Source: Bacillus sp. EAC
Lineage (GTDB): Bacteria; Bacillota; Bacilli; Bacillales; Bacillaceae_G
DNA length: 64,000 nt
Assembly (NCBI RefSeq): GCF_002156875.1
Contig: NZ_NCSY01000001.1
Coordinates: 615,142-679,141, forward strand
Direction: 5' to 3'
In this document: one piece after another, positions 9,352 to 18,669 of the stretch
Numbering within the stretch: the first letter of the stretch is position 1
How the letters are laid out: the number at the start of each line of letters is the position of its first letter
Translations under genes and position numbers: made by a program
Notes under the pieces: model-generated
Seen by the model: only the letters and a program-made list of their open reading frames with translations
Told to the model about the DNA's origin: nothing
Database searches by the model: none

Positions 9352-9424
9352 TACTTTTTCCTCCTCATGTAAGTTAACCCTTACAAACTGTAAAATGTTT
9401 TTTATTTTGTTGTCTCTTAATCAG

Positions 9425-9865
9425 TTAAGTTATGTCACTTATTGTTGAGATATATTCTGTATAAGTAGATTTACCATTTGTTAAATTGACTTTAAACCCA
9501 TTACTATTGCGCTCAACTGATTTTACAGTTCCTTCTTCAACAGTAGTTGTTTTTCCGTCTTCAGAAACTACAATATAGGACACTTTTTTACCGATTAATT
9601 CACTGAATTGTAGTAAGTTTGTTGACATATGTTCAAGGAAGTTGTTCAAAGATGTATTCATATTTGTCATTTGTTCAAGTGAAGAAAATGTCGCTAATTG
9701 AGCAATATAATCCTTATCCTGCATCGGATTTAATGGATCCTGATTTCTCATTTGTGCCATTAATAATTTTAAAAAATCATCTTTTCCAAGATTATTTCCA
9801 TCTTTTGTACTTGTTTTAGAATCCGATTGACTGATTGATTTTAATGCATCTGTAATTGTGTTCAT
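9425..9865 (-). CDS. flgD: Flagellar hook cap protein FlgD
   Basis: Scaffold for hook assembly, 146 residues. It has the FlgD N-terminal signature (LGKDDFLKLLMAQMRNQDPL and MQDKDYIAQLATFSSLEQM, about residues 25-75), followed by a short domain containing GKKVSYIVVSEDGKTTTVEEG. It is placed between fliK and flgE, the substrate it helps polymerise. Like other Bacillus FlgD proteins it lacks the longer C-terminal region of enteric FlgD. Confidence 0.94.
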   Translation of the reverse strand: MNTITDALKSISQSDSKTSTKDGNNLGKDDFLKLLMAQMRNQDPLNPMQDKDYIAQLATFSSLEQMTNMNTSLNNFLEHMSTNLLQFSELIGKKVSYIVVSEDGKTTTVEEGTVKSVERNSNGFKVNLTNGKSTYTEYISTISDIT

Positions 9866-9868
9866 TTT

Positions 9869-11167
9869 CTAAAGGCTCACTTCTTTCATGAACTCATCTA
9901 AAAACGATGAATCCAAATCGTCATCGTTACTAGACTGTTTTGATTGATTTTGTTGTTGGTTTTGCTGCTGATTATCTCGCTCTTTGTTTAAATATGATGA
10001 ACGATCCGCTTGCAATGATTGATACAGGTCAATCTTTTCAACTTGTAGATTATTTAATTGGAATGCTTGCTTCAGTCCATCCATATTTGATTGCAATAGC
10101 TCTTTAGCTTTTGCAGAAGATGCAATAATCGTTGCCATCATTCCATGTTCGTTTTTAACTAGTTCGATTGAAATTCGACCTAGATTTTCTGGGAAAAGTT
10201 TAATAAATATTTTCTGTTGCCCCATCTCATTTGAAAAAGCACTTTTCTGAATAATATTCTGGAAGTCTCTTACAAATTGATTTGCCTGCGCTTTATTTGT
10301 TGTTTTCCCTACATATAATGCAAATTGCTTTATTGATTCACCTGAAAAGTTTTGATTTGAGAATGAAGAATCTTGATTATCCGTTTCATTCAAACTAATT
10401 TTAGTGGTAATCGTCTCATTTTTTGATTCACCATTTAAAACATTAACATCTTTACTATTCGTTGGTGTTTTTATATCAACTTGATTAAATGAGTTTGTTA
10501 CTATGTTTTCAATTCGATCTGAAAGACTTTTTATTTGGTCTTTACTTATTCCCTTTTCGGATAAATACTGTCCAATTACTGATAAAAAACCCTTTAAATC
10601 TTCTTCTGATAATTCAACCTTAGAAGTATCGTCAGTTATATTTTCTGTATTAATTGTTTCATTCATTTTTGATAATATTTTTGTCAGCATGTCTGATAAA
10701 TCTTCTAAATCATTTAATCCATTTAATTTAAGTTTTTCATCAACTGAAAGGATTGCATTCATAAAACCCTTTGAATCAGTTGTTAAAACTCCTTCTGGCA
10801 TAATTAGATTTGAATCTACTTTTGTTTGTGAAGGGTCATTAATAAATGATTCAAGTTGTTTTTGAATAATAGATTGTAATAAAGATAGGATATCTAATAT
10901 GCCACTTGATTCGCCTTTATCATTTGAATCCACATCATTTATCTTTTCATTTAAATCATCAATTAATTTCTCTAGTTTTTTTATATCTGCATTCCCGTCA
11001 GTATTTTTAACTAGTTTCGTTTGATCATCTTTCGGTTGAACTGTTTGAAGAGATTGTGAATTCTTCATTATCTTTTCAAAAGATTTATTATTCTTTTGAA
11101 AGTATGAAGATTTTGATTTCAATTGATGCACTAAATTAACTACGTTTTTATTATCAATCCCATTCAT
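9869..11167 (-). CDS. fliK: Flagellar hook-length control protein FliK
   Basis: A 432-residue secreted ruler that triggers the FlhB specificity switch. The first 270 residues are hydrophilic and low in sequence conservation. The C-terminal Flg_hook domain (about 280-390) shows KLFPENLGRISIELVKNEHG and AKELLQSNMDGLKQAF. The tail is Gln/Asn rich. The start is the ATG at 11167, 8 bases after AAGGAGG; a GTG three codons upstream overlaps the ribosome site. It sits between ylxF and flgD. Confidence 0.92.
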   Translation of the reverse strand: MNGIDNKNVVNLVHQLKSKSSYFQKNNKSFEKIMKNSQSLQTVQPKDDQTKLVKNTDGNADIKKLEKLIDDLNEKINDVDSNDKGESSGILDILSLLQSIIQKQLESFINDPSQTKVDSNLIMPEGVLTTDSKGFMNAILSVDEKLKLNGLNDLEDLSDMLTKILSKMNETINTENITDDTSKVELSEEDLKGFLSVIGQYLSEKGISKDQIKSLSDRIENIVTNSFNQVDIKTPTNSKDVNVLNGESKNETITTKISLNETDNQDSSFSNQNFSGESIKQFALYVGKTTNKAQANQFVRDFQNIIQKSAFSNEMGQQKIFIKLFPENLGRISIELVKNEHGMMATIIASSAKAKELLQSNMDGLKQAFQLNNLQVEKIDLYQSLQADRSSYLNKERDNQQQNQQQNQSKQSSNDDDLDSSFLDEFMKEVSL

Positions 11168-11197
11168 ACTGTTCACCTCCTTCCACTCCTACTTCAG

Positions 11198-11806
11198 TTA
11201 TCTAGATTTAGCTGTCATCATAGATGTAAACTTAGCAGCTTTTTTAACATCCATGTTTCCCAAAATGTTTGTTACTGCTTCGTTTTTTAGGTTTGAAAGA
11301 ATATAGAAAGCCTCGTCATCAGATACTGTTGATAAAATTTGTGCTGCTTGTTTAGCTGACATTTCTTCATAACTCGAAAATAGTTTTTTTGATAAAGCTT
11401 TCTTTTCTGCTTCGGAATCAATTGTTGAATTATTTCGTTCTTCTAAATCCTTTATTTGTTGTCTTAATTTTTCTGCTTCGATTCGTAAGCTTGTAATATG
11501 CTGTTCCTTTTCTCTCGACTGACTTTTTAAAGTTGTTAATTCTGCTTGAATTTTCGCATTTGTTTCAGTCAGTTTACTTACTTTATCTTTTAATTGATCT
11601 TTATCCGATAAAGGGATATCATCCTTTACCAGCGAGTTTACGTAAGGAATGTGTGATGCAATTTTTCTTGCCTCTTTCGATACATTAAAACCTGCAACAT
11701 TTAAGATCACAGCTGCAATTGCAATCGTAAAAATCATTGGAATCAAAAAGACAAAAATAAAGTATTGAAAGACTCCGTATTCTTTTTCATTAGTTTCAAT
11801 TTGCAT
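11198..11806 (-). CDS. ylxF: YlxF/MotE-like flagellar protein
   Basis: A 202-residue protein with one N-terminal membrane segment (about 15-40, FIFVFLIPMIFTIAIAAVIL), a coiled coil (about 65-125, KLTETNAKIQAELTTLKSQ) and a C-terminal MgtE N-terminal-like domain (about 135-200, YEEMSAKQAAQILSTVSDDE). This layout matches YlxF of B. subtilis and the MotE family, which is thought to assist motor or export assembly. It lies between fliJ and fliK; the exact role is not established from the sequence. Confidence 0.85.
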   Translation of the reverse strand: MQIETNEKEYGVFQYFIFVFLIPMIFTIAIAAVILNVAGFNVSKEARKIASHIPYVNSLVKDDIPLSDKDQLKDKVSKLTETNAKIQAELTTLKSQSREKEQHITSLRIEAEKLRQQIKDLEERNNSTIDSEAEKKALSKKLFSSYEEMSAKQAAQILSTVSDDEAFYILSNLKNEAVTNILGNMDVKKAAKFTSMMTAKSR

Positions 11807-11820
11807 TAGTTCATCACCTA

Positions 11821-12261
11821 TTAGTTTCGATTCACAAATTGTTGAAGAGAAATATCATCCATGAGTTTAGACTCTAAACTAAGTAAATTTGAGTGATGAA
11901 GTTTCATCGCTTTTTCCTTCATTTTTTCAAATTTCTTCACTTCGACATTTTGACCAAGTAATTCTTCTTGTTTTTCAAGCATCATACTTCTTGTTCTCAT
12001 TACATCCACTTGTGCTTTTGAGATATCTTTTTCAAGTGCATCTCTAAACAGTTGCTGCTGTTTAATTCCAATTATTGAAAGACCGTGATTTAATTCAAGC
12101 TCAGTATGCTCATCTAACATCTCTTTTTTTCTTAAAAGTTCATATAATTTAGTAGCTTCTCTTTCAAATGTTTTAACAGCAGCCTCATAAGTCATTTGAA
12201 CCTGTTCTTTTTCTTTTTGCTTTATCGTTAATATTTTCTCAAACCTGAATGGAATCGCCAT
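11821..12261 (-). CDS. fliJ: Flagellar export chaperone FliJ
   Basis: A 146-residue protein predicted to be almost entirely alpha-helical coiled coil (FRFEKILTIKQKEKEQVQM at the start, many Glu/Lys heptads). FliJ is the central stalk of the export ATPase. Begins 2 bases after the fliI stop, the standard position, with a weak ribosome site within the end of fliI. Confidence 0.93.
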   Translation of the reverse strand: MAIPFRFEKILTIKQKEKEQVQMTYEAAVKTFEREATKLYELLRKKEMLDEHTELELNHGLSIIGIKQQQLFRDALEKDISKAQVDVMRTRSMMLEKQEELLGQNVEVKKFEKMKEKAMKLHHSNLLSLESKLMDDISLQQFVNRN

Positions 12262-12263
12262 TT

Positions 12264-13580
12264 TTAGTCACCTTTACTAACAATTGAAGACAGTAACTGC
12301 ACTGTTTCTTCAGTTGAAAAATTTTCATGAACAGACTGTTTAAAAAATTCTACTATTTTAGGGTAGTAATAAATTGCTTCATCAATTTCAATACTAGAAC
12401 CCCGTTTATATGCGCCTATATTAATCAAATCCTCGGAATTTAAATAAGTGGCTAATAAAGTTCGAATTCGGTCAGCTAATTTCATATGAACTTCATTTAC
12501 TATTGAAGGCATTACCCTACTAACACTTTTTAAAACGTTTATTGCTGGAAATTGGCCCTTATTGGCTAATTCACGATCAAGAACGATATGTCCATCTAAT
12601 ATTCCTCGAACTGTATCAGCAATTGGCTCATTTAAATCATCACCATCAACTAATACGGTATAAAATGCACTAATGGTACCAAGTTCACTCGTACCAGTTC
12701 GTTCAAGTAACTTTGGTAAAATTGCAAATACTGAAGGTGTATACCCTTTTGTTGTTGGAGGTTCACCTGTAGCTAATCCAATTTCACGTTGTGCCATTGC
12801 TACCCGAGTAACACTATCCATCATGAGCATGACATTTAGACCTCGGTCTCTAAAATACTCAGCAATTGCAGTAGCAGTCATTGCACCTTTAAGTCTCATA
12901 AGTGCGGGCTGATCAGATGTTGCAACTACAACGATCGATTTCTTTAATCCCTCTGGTCCGAGATCCCGTTCAATAAACTCTCTCACTTCTCGACCACGTT
13001 CACCTATTAAAGCAATTACGTTTAGATCAGCGTTAGAGTTCCTTGCAATCATACCCATTAAAGTACTTTTACCAACCCCACTACCAGCGAAAATACCAAT
13101 ACGTTGTCCATTACCAACACTTAGTAACCCATCAATAATTTTTACTCCAACTTCCACTTGATCTGAAATTGGTGGTCTTTTCATAGGATTAGGTGGTTCA
13201 TTTTCTGTTGGTACCGACCTTAATCCTTTTGGTAAATTCGTACCATCTAGAGGCTCACCTAATGAATTGACAACTTGTCCTATTAATGAGTTACCAACCT
13301 TAACTTGAAGTGGACTACTAGTTGTTTCAACAATACAACCAGGTGAAATATCGTGCACATTCGTAAATGGCATTAATAAAACATTTTCATCATTAAAACC
13401 AACTATTTCGGCATGAACTTTTTTTTGTTTGTTTTTATCAAGATAGATATAACATAAGTCTCCAATTGACGCTTTTGGACCTTTTGATTCAATCATTAAT
13501 CCGATTACTCGTAATACTTTTCCGAATCTTCTATATGAGTCAATTGAAGGTAGTTGTTGAATAACCTTAGTGAGTTCCAT
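12264..13580 (-). CDS. fliI: Flagellum-specific export ATPase FliI
   Basis: Hexameric ATPase of the flagellar type III secretion apparatus, homologous to the F1 beta subunit, 438 residues. The Walker A is GSGVGKST at residues 166-173, Walker B is LNVMLMMDSVTR near 250, and the family signature is PSVFAILPKLLERTG. AGGAGG precedes the ATG. It overlaps the fliH stop by 14 bases, consistent with translational coupling to its partner FliH. Confidence 0.97.
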   Translation of the reverse strand: MELTKVIQQLPSIDSYRRFGKVLRVIGLMIESKGPKASIGDLCYIYLDKNKQKKVHAEIVGFNDENVLLMPFTNVHDISPGCIVETTSSPLQVKVGNSLIGQVVNSLGEPLDGTNLPKGLRSVPTENEPPNPMKRPPISDQVEVGVKIIDGLLSVGNGQRIGIFAGSGVGKSTLMGMIARNSNADLNVIALIGERGREVREFIERDLGPEGLKKSIVVVATSDQPALMRLKGAMTATAIAEYFRDRGLNVMLMMDSVTRVAMAQREIGLATGEPPTTKGYTPSVFAILPKLLERTGTSELGTISAFYTVLVDGDDLNEPIADTVRGILDGHIVLDRELANKGQFPAINVLKSVSRVMPSIVNEVHMKLADRIRTLLATYLNSEDLINIGAYKRGSSIEIDEAIYYYPKIVEFFKQSVHENFSTEETVQLLSSIVSKGD

Positions 13581-14346
13581 CTACTTCCTCCTGACTTAAT
13601 TGTAGGAGTTTCTTTGAAATTTCACTTAATTGAACATCAACACTTGCATCAATTCTTCCGAATGTTGAATCAATTACACAACTACCGATTGTTAATGTGT
13701 CATCAGGATAAATATAGAGCTTTGATTCATTCAATAATATTTTTTCTAATTCTTCACGTTGATTTATTACTAAATCATATTGTGTAGGATGAACAGTCAA
13801 TCGAATATCTTTTTCTTCCCTAATTTCATGCAATACTTTTTTTACGATTGGAATGATATGCTCCTGGTTTTGATCTATTTCATGTAATAGAATATGGCCT
13901 GATACAGCTAAGCCTAGTTTTAGGATTGCTTCTTCACTTTCTTCTATTCTATTTAAGTAATCTACTTTTGAAGCTTCTACCACTTCTTTTGCTTCGTTTA
14001 GTAGACTCTCATATTCATGAAAAGCAATTTGTCTACCCTCTTCTTTACCTAAATTGATTCCTTTTTCTCTAGCTACTTCAATTAATTCAGTCTTTTCTTC
14101 AAGCCAATGTTGCTTCATTTGTTCAATTTCTGATTGAGCGTCACTTTTCATTGACTCAATCTCTAATTTCAATTGTTCCAAGTGATTTTGATAGGTTTGA
14201 ATTTCCTCTTTAATTGTCGCTAATCGTTCATGCTCGGATTCAATCATATTTAGTTCTTCGGGTTGAAAAAATACTCTTTGGATTCCAATTGTTTTTGATG
14301 GAGTTGATTCAAGTTGTAATTGTTGTCTTTTTATTAAATTAGACAA
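13567..14346 (-). CDS. fliH: Flagellar export stator protein FliH
   Basis: Peripheral stalk-like regulator of FliI. Long Glu/Lys-rich helices (about residues 30-130) are followed by a FliH/VATPase-E-like C-terminal domain with IDSTFGRIDASVDVQLSEI. I place the start at the TTG at 14346 (MSNLIKRQQLQ, 259 residues) because the GGAGGAGAGG stretch lies just upstream and it overlaps the fliG stop by 8 bases. The open frame continues to a TTG at 14373, deep inside fliG, so the start is uncertain by 9 residues. Confidence 0.88.
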   Translation of the reverse strand: MSNLIKRQQLQLESTPSKTIGIQRVFFQPEELNMIESEHERLATIKEEIQTYQNHLEQLKLEIESMKSDAQSEIEQMKQHWLEEKTELIEVAREKGINLGKEEGRQIAFHEYESLLNEAKEVVEASKVDYLNRIEESEEAILKLGLAVSGHILLHEIDQNQEHIIPIVKKVLHEIREEKDIRLTVHPTQYDLVINQREELEKILLNESKLYIYPDDTLTIGSCVIDSTFGRIDASVDVQLSEISKKLLQLSQEEVDGTH

Positions 14347-15358
14347 TGATATCCTCTCCTCCACCTCTTGCAACTACTATAATGCCAGACTCCTCTAATC
14401 TACGAATCGTTGAAACGATACGAGTTTGAGCCTCTTCTACATCACGTAATCGAACTGGTCCAAGGTATTCCATTTCTTCCATAAATGTTTCTGCCATACG
14501 ATTTGACATATTTTTGAAAATAACATTTTTAACTTCTTCACTAGATACTTTAAGTGCAAGCATAAGATCTTCATTTTCAACATCTCTAATAACGCGTTGA
14601 ATTGAACGATTATCAAGAGTAACAATGTCTTCAAATACAAACATTCTCTTCTTAATTTCTTCTGCTAGCTCCGGATCTTGAACTTCTAATGCTTCTAATA
14701 TTGTTCTTTCTGTACTACGGTCAACACCATTTAATACATCAACAACTGATTCAATACCGCCAGTTTGAGTGTAATCTTGAGTCACACTAGTTGATAGTTT
14801 TCTCTCTAATAGCTGTTCTACTTCATTAATAATTTCCGGCGAAGTAGAATCCATTAATGCGATCCTTTTTGCAATATCAGCTTGCATATCCTGAGGTAGT
14901 TCAGAAAGAATCTGACCAGCCTGAATTGAATCAAGATACGATAAAATAAGTGCGATTGTTTGAGGATGCTCATTTTGAATAAAGTTTAATATTTGAGACG
15001 GATCCGCTTTTCTAGCAAAATCAAAAGGTTTCACATGTAATGATGAGGTCAAGCGATTGATAATTGTTTGAGCTTGATCTCCACCTAATGCTTTTTCTAA
15101 AATTGTCTTTGCGTATCCAATACCGCCTTGTGTAATGTATTCCTGCGCTAATGCAATTTGATGAAATTCTTCAATAATACCTTCTTTATCTCTTGACTCT
15201 ACTTTTCGTACGCCAGAAATTTCAAGCGTTAATCTCTCAATTTCTTCCTCTGATAAGTGCTTATACACCTGAGCAGATACATCTGGACCAAGAGAGATTA
15301 GAAGAATAGCAGCCTTTTGCTTACCTGTTAGCTCATTTGATTTGTCTTTTTTAGCCAT
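14339..15358 (-). CDS. fliG: Flagellar motor switch protein FliG
   Basis: Rotor protein that transmits stator torque, 339 residues from the ATG at 15358 (MAKKDKSNELTGKQKAAIL), which has AGGAGG 6 bases upstream. The three parts are an N-terminal FliF-binding domain, a middle domain with the EHPQTIALILSYL motif near residue 128, and a C-terminal torque domain with MFVFEDIVTLDNRSIQRVIR near residue 235. A 16-codon upstream extension into fliF is unlikely. Confidence 0.96.
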   Translation of the reverse strand: MAKKDKSNELTGKQKAAILLISLGPDVSAQVYKHLSEEEIERLTLEISGVRKVESRDKEGIIEEFHQIALAQEYITQGGIGYAKTILEKALGGDQAQTIINRLTSSLHVKPFDFARKADPSQILNFIQNEHPQTIALILSYLDSIQAGQILSELPQDMQADIAKRIALMDSTSPEIINEVEQLLERKLSTSVTQDYTQTGGIESVVDVLNGVDRSTERTILEALEVQDPELAEEIKKRMFVFEDIVTLDNRSIQRVIRDVENEDLMLALKVSSEEVKNVIFKNMSNRMAETFMEEMEYLGPVRLRDVEEAQTRIVSTIRRLEESGIIVVARGGGEDIIV

Positions 15359-15368
15359 TGTTCTCCTC

Positions 15369-16964
15369 CTAGTCCTCTGAAATCCAGCTGCGTAATAATT
15401 TTGCAAATTCTTCAGGTTTTTCTTTAGCTAATTTTTCTAATTGTTTTCTTCTTACTGTACCGTCAGTTTCTGTTTCATTATTAATGTCTGGAACATCAAT
15501 AATTGGTTGAGATAAGTCTTCAACCGTAATTTCATCTTCACGTCGCTTACGAAGTAATAAGATTAATAGAATGATAATGATTAATAATAAAACGCCACCT
15601 GCAATGTACATCCATAATGGAATAGTCGATTGTGTTGTACTCATTGTCGGCTCTTTTCCTTTAAATTGAGTAACTGATACTGCCACTTTATCATTCACTT
15701 GAGCTTGACTTAACTCTTGTCCAGCAGGATTGTATCCTTTATCAATCGATGTTTTAACAATTGTGCCAAGCATTTGCTTAATTTCATCAATTGTCTGCTG
15801 TGGTAATGAGTTTACATCCTTTGGATTTGGTGGTTCAATCGCAAGTTGAATACTTAAATCACGAATTTTATAAGGGCTTTCTACAATTTCATTTTTTATG
15901 TGATTTACATCGTAATTAATTCGATCTTCAGTTTTTGTGTAATCACCATTTTGATTATTATTACTTGCTTGGTAATTAGCAATGTCTTCTTGACCAGTTC
16001 CTGCTACTCCACCATTAGTAGGTTTTGAGCCCGCATAAGCTTCTTTAATTCTTTCCGAACTGATTGCAATCCCTTGCATATTTTCTTTGTCTACAGGTTC
16101 AACAAGGTCTTGTTTACTCTTCTTTTGAGAAAAATCAATATCAGCAGTTACACCTACAGCAACCTTATCTTGTCCCATCATTTTTCCAAGAAGCTGTTGG
16201 ACGCGTAGTTGTACATTACGTTCAATATCGTTTTTAATTTTTTGTTGAGATGCATAATCCGATCCATCAGAACCTGGATTGTCACTAGGGTTATTTAATT
16301 CAAAACTATCAAAATATTGATTCGTTATGACGATATTAGATGTAGGCAAATTCGGTACACTTTTTGAAACTAAATGAAAAAGTGCAGTCACTTGTTCTTG
16401 GTTAAATTTGTAACCAGGCTTTGTATCTAAAACAATTGATGCCGAAGCCTCTGAAGTATCATCTGTCATCCACACACTCGGTTGAGGTAAATTAATCATT
16501 ACCTTCGCATTGTTAATTCCATCTATTTCTTTCATCAGGTTTGCAAGCTCGTTTTGCATAGCTTCCAACTTAACAACATTAAACTCGCTATCAGTCATGC
16601 TAAAATTGCTATTTTTTGTAAAAAATGCATAATCGATTGTTCCTGAGTCTGGAATACCTTTTGATGCAAGATCCACCTTTAACTCATTCACAACATTATC
16701 AGGCACATAAATTGTTTTACCATTATCTTTAATTTCTGATGTGATTCCTTTAGCATCTAGAGACTCTTTAATTTGACCAGTTTCTGCAGGAGATAGATTA
16801 CTATATAAAGGAACTAAATTCTCTTTTGTTAAAAAATAAGTACTTAATGCAAATATAAATACTAATAGAATAGGTAGTCCTACAATCAAAGATTTTTGTT
16901 TGAATGTGCGATTACTCCAATAATTCTTTGACTGAGCTAACCATCCTTTCATCTTTTCGTTCAT
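15369..16964 (-). CDS. fliF: Flagellar MS-ring protein FliF
   Basis: Forms the MS ring in the membrane, 531 residues. The first membrane segment is at about 27-47 (VGLPILLVFIFALSTYFL), followed by ring-building motifs with NLSPAETGQIKESLDAKG and VDLASKGIPDSGTIDY, a flexible low-complexity region, and a second membrane segment at about 450-472. The C-terminal tail EEFAKLLRSWISED is the FliG-binding peptide. GGGGGA precedes the ATG. Confidence 0.96.
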   Translation of the reverse strand: MNEKMKGWLAQSKNYWSNRTFKQKSLIVGLPILLVFIFALSTYFLTKENLVPLYSNLSPAETGQIKESLDAKGITSEIKDNGKTIYVPDNVVNELKVDLASKGIPDSGTIDYAFFTKNSNFSMTDSEFNVVKLEAMQNELANLMKEIDGINNAKVMINLPQPSVWMTDDTSEASASIVLDTKPGYKFNQEQVTALFHLVSKSVPNLPTSNIVITNQYFDSFELNNPSDNPGSDGSDYASQQKIKNDIERNVQLRVQQLLGKMMGQDKVAVGVTADIDFSQKKSKQDLVEPVDKENMQGIAISSERIKEAYAGSKPTNGGVAGTGQEDIANYQASNNNQNGDYTKTEDRINYDVNHIKNEIVESPYKIRDLSIQLAIEPPNPKDVNSLPQQTIDEIKQMLGTIVKTSIDKGYNPAGQELSQAQVNDKVAVSVTQFKGKEPTMSTTQSTIPLWMYIAGGVLLLIIIILLILLLRKRREDEITVEDLSQPIIDVPDINNETETDGTVRRKQLEKLAKEKPEEFAKLLRSWISED

Positions 16965-17028
16965 TCCAATCCCCCAGATGTTTCTTCAAAATATGAAAAA
17001 CATTTTATGTTTATTTTAGTAGATTCGT

Positions 17029-17331
17029 TTACATCTGCATTCTCATCATTTCTTGGTATGCATCGATGACTTTATTGCGTATTTCCATCGTTGTTTGTAA
17101 CATAATGCTCGATTTTTCCGACGCAATCATAACATTATGTAAATCGACGTTTTCACCTCTTACTAACTTATTAGTAAGATCATTTGATGCAAGTCCAGCA
17201 TCATTTACTTCTTTAATCGAATCTTTTAAAAAATTTGCGAATTTAGATTGTACGTCTCCTGATGTGTTTACACTCGATGCTGGCTTTAAAGCTTGTACAT
17301 TTAAAGAATTAATTTGATTGATAAGAGTCAT
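17029..17331 (-). CDS. fliE: Flagellar MS ring-rod junction protein FliE
   Basis: A 100-residue adapter that joins the MS ring to the rod. The C-terminal half (DLHNVMIASEKSSIMLQTTM, then RNKVIDAYQEMMRMQM) is the conserved FliE signature. It lies between flgC and fliF as usual. Confidence 0.95.
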   Translation of the reverse strand: MTLINQINSLNVQALKPASSVNTSGDVQSKFANFLKDSIKEVNDAGLASNDLTNKLVRGENVDLHNVMIASEKSSIMLQTTMEIRNKVIDAYQEMMRMQM

Positions 17332-17347
17332 TTAATATTTCCCTACC

Positions 17348-17806
17348 TTATTTTCCAATTTCTAGTGCTTTCATTAAAAGCCCTTTAGATGCATTCAATA
17401 CTGTAACATTAGCTTCGTAAGATCTTGTAGCACCCATTAAATCAACCATTTCTTTTAATGGATCAACATTGGGCATTTGTACGTATCCATTTTTATCAGC
17501 ATCTGGATGCTCTGGATTATAAACAAGTTTAAACGGCGATTGATCTTCTGATACTTTTGTAACTTTGACACCGTTCCCAGCGCTGCTATTAGCACTGATA
17601 GATTCATTAAAAAAAGTAGAAAAACTATTATTTGAATCACTAGAAGAGATTTCAACCATTTTTCTTCTATAAGGTTGCCATACTCCGTTGACCATTTTAG
17701 ATCTTGTCGTTTCCGCATTCGCCATATTAGATGAAACAACATCCATTCGTAGCCTTTGCATAGTAAGAGCAGAAGCGGATATATTTATACTATTAAATAT
17801 ACTCAC
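17348..17806 (-). CDS. flgC: Flagellar proximal rod protein FlgC
   Basis: Rod subunit of 152 residues. The N-terminal motif (INISASALTMQRLRMDVVSS, NMANAETT) and C-terminal motif (GATRSYEANVTVLNASKGL) are the family hallmarks. The start is GTG; the run of G bases coding for the end of FlgB serves as its ribosome site 9 bases upstream. It follows flgB with no room for a separate promoter. Confidence 0.95.
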   Translation of the reverse strand: MSIFNSINISASALTMQRLRMDVVSSNMANAETTRSKMVNGVWQPYRRKMVEISSSDSNNSFSTFFNESISANSSAGNGVKVTKVSEDQSPFKLVYNPEHPDADKNGYVQMPNVDPLKEMVDLMGATRSYEANVTVLNASKGLLMKALEIGK

Positions 17807-17809
17807 TAA

Positions 17810-18205
17810 TTATTTCCCCCCTCTAATAACACTCTTCAATGAATTAAATTGACTATTTAACCTCTCAACTAACGCCTGGTTATAAATTTGATTCTCAGCC
17901 ATTAATGACATTTCAGTATCCAAGTCAACGTTATTCCCATTATGAGAATACGACGTGTTATCGCGTTCAACCATCGAAGTACCTGAAGCTTGTCCATATT
18001 TAAAATCAAAATGTTTACTATTTGTTTTGTTTGCGATAAAGCTCGAATTCATTTCGTTGTCTAAAAAGCTTTTAAATGAAACATCCTTCGCCTTGTAATT
18101 TGGTGTATCTGCATTTGCAATATTTTGAGATATTGCATTTTGCTTTTGTACGGAATAATTAAGCCCACTTTCTAATGCAGTAATTGTACTAGAAAATAAT
18201 TTCAT
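17810..18205 (-). CDS. flgB: Flagellar proximal rod protein FlgB
   Basis: First gene of the fla/che operon; rod subunit of 131 residues starting MKLFSSTITALESGLNYS at the ATG at 18205, with GAGGAGG 5 bases upstream. The rod signature ISQNIANADTPNYK is at about 27-40. The open frame reads 8 codons further upstream but that would run through the ribosome site. Confidence 0.95.
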   Translation of the reverse strand: MKLFSSTITALESGLNYSVQKQNAISQNIANADTPNYKAKDVSFKSFLDNEMNSSFIANKTNSKHFDFKYGQASGTSMVERDNTSYSHNGNNVDLDTEMSLMAENQIYNQALVERLNSQFNSLKSVIRGGK

Positions 18206-18621
18206 GTGTTCCTCCTCTATATCTATCAAAAAAATGTCATTTTTTTACAAAAAACGTCATATTCTCTTTAATATATTAAAATTTAGACAATTTGTTCCAA
18301 ACTACTACTTTTAAATTATATCTATGTAAGAGATTCATTGAAACTGTATATTTTCACATATTACAAATGGGTATATAGAACTAAAATATTATGTATTTTG
18401 AAGTCATATTGATAAAACGTATGAAATATTTTCTATATAATATGACAATCTATTTCATATTTGAAATATTATCGTAATAATCATACTATATATTACCAGC
18501 AATAGACATAATTTGATATACGTTTCATAATAATTTAAATATTTTGTCTAAAACTATTTATGGAAATTTTACAAAAATATGCTTGTTTCTGTATAAATTA
18601 TACATTTAAGTCAAATCACGA
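18206..18621. other. AT-rich intergenic leader of the fla/che operon
   Basis: About 415 bases without a convincing gene, between the codY terminator and flgB, strongly AT-rich. It holds a candidate promoter (listed separately), an 18-base perfect inverted repeat at 18451-18468 (arms TATTTCA/TGAAATA, 4-base loop) and further TGAAATATT-like words at 18422-18430 and 18462-18470. I did not find a clear sigma-D promoter match. Confidence 0.7.
18315..18343 (-). promoter_or_regulatory. Candidate sigma-A promoter for the fla/che operon
   Basis: Read on the minus strand: a weak -35 TTTCAA (18338-18343), 17-base spacer and a perfect -10 TATAAT (18315-18320), giving a leader of about 100 bases before flgB. 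In B. subtilis the operon starts from a sigma-A promoter plus a minor sigma-D one; the AT-rich context makes chance matches likely. Confidence 0.45.
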
Positions 18622-18658
18622 CAAAAAAAGCCTTATCCATTTTTGGATAAGGCTTTTT
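18622..18658 (-). terminator. Intrinsic terminator after codY
   Basis: On the minus strand a 14-base perfect stem (AAAAAGCCTTATCC and its complement) with a short A/T loop runs straight into a T run, 11 bases after the codY stop. It separates the codVWXY operon from fla/che. Confidence 0.9.
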
Positions 18659-18669
18659 AAATCTATTTA

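Noticed and set aside
13567..13580. Overlaps between adjacent flagellar genes as possible frameshifts
   Set aside because: Short overlaps (fliH-fliI, fliG-fliH, fliM-fliY, fliO-fliP) are normal translational coupling; all frames are intact and full length.
18461..18600. Sigma-D promoter for fla/che in the leader
   Set aside because: I looked for TAAA with GCCGATAT at the right spacing on the minus strand and found no acceptable match in the leader.
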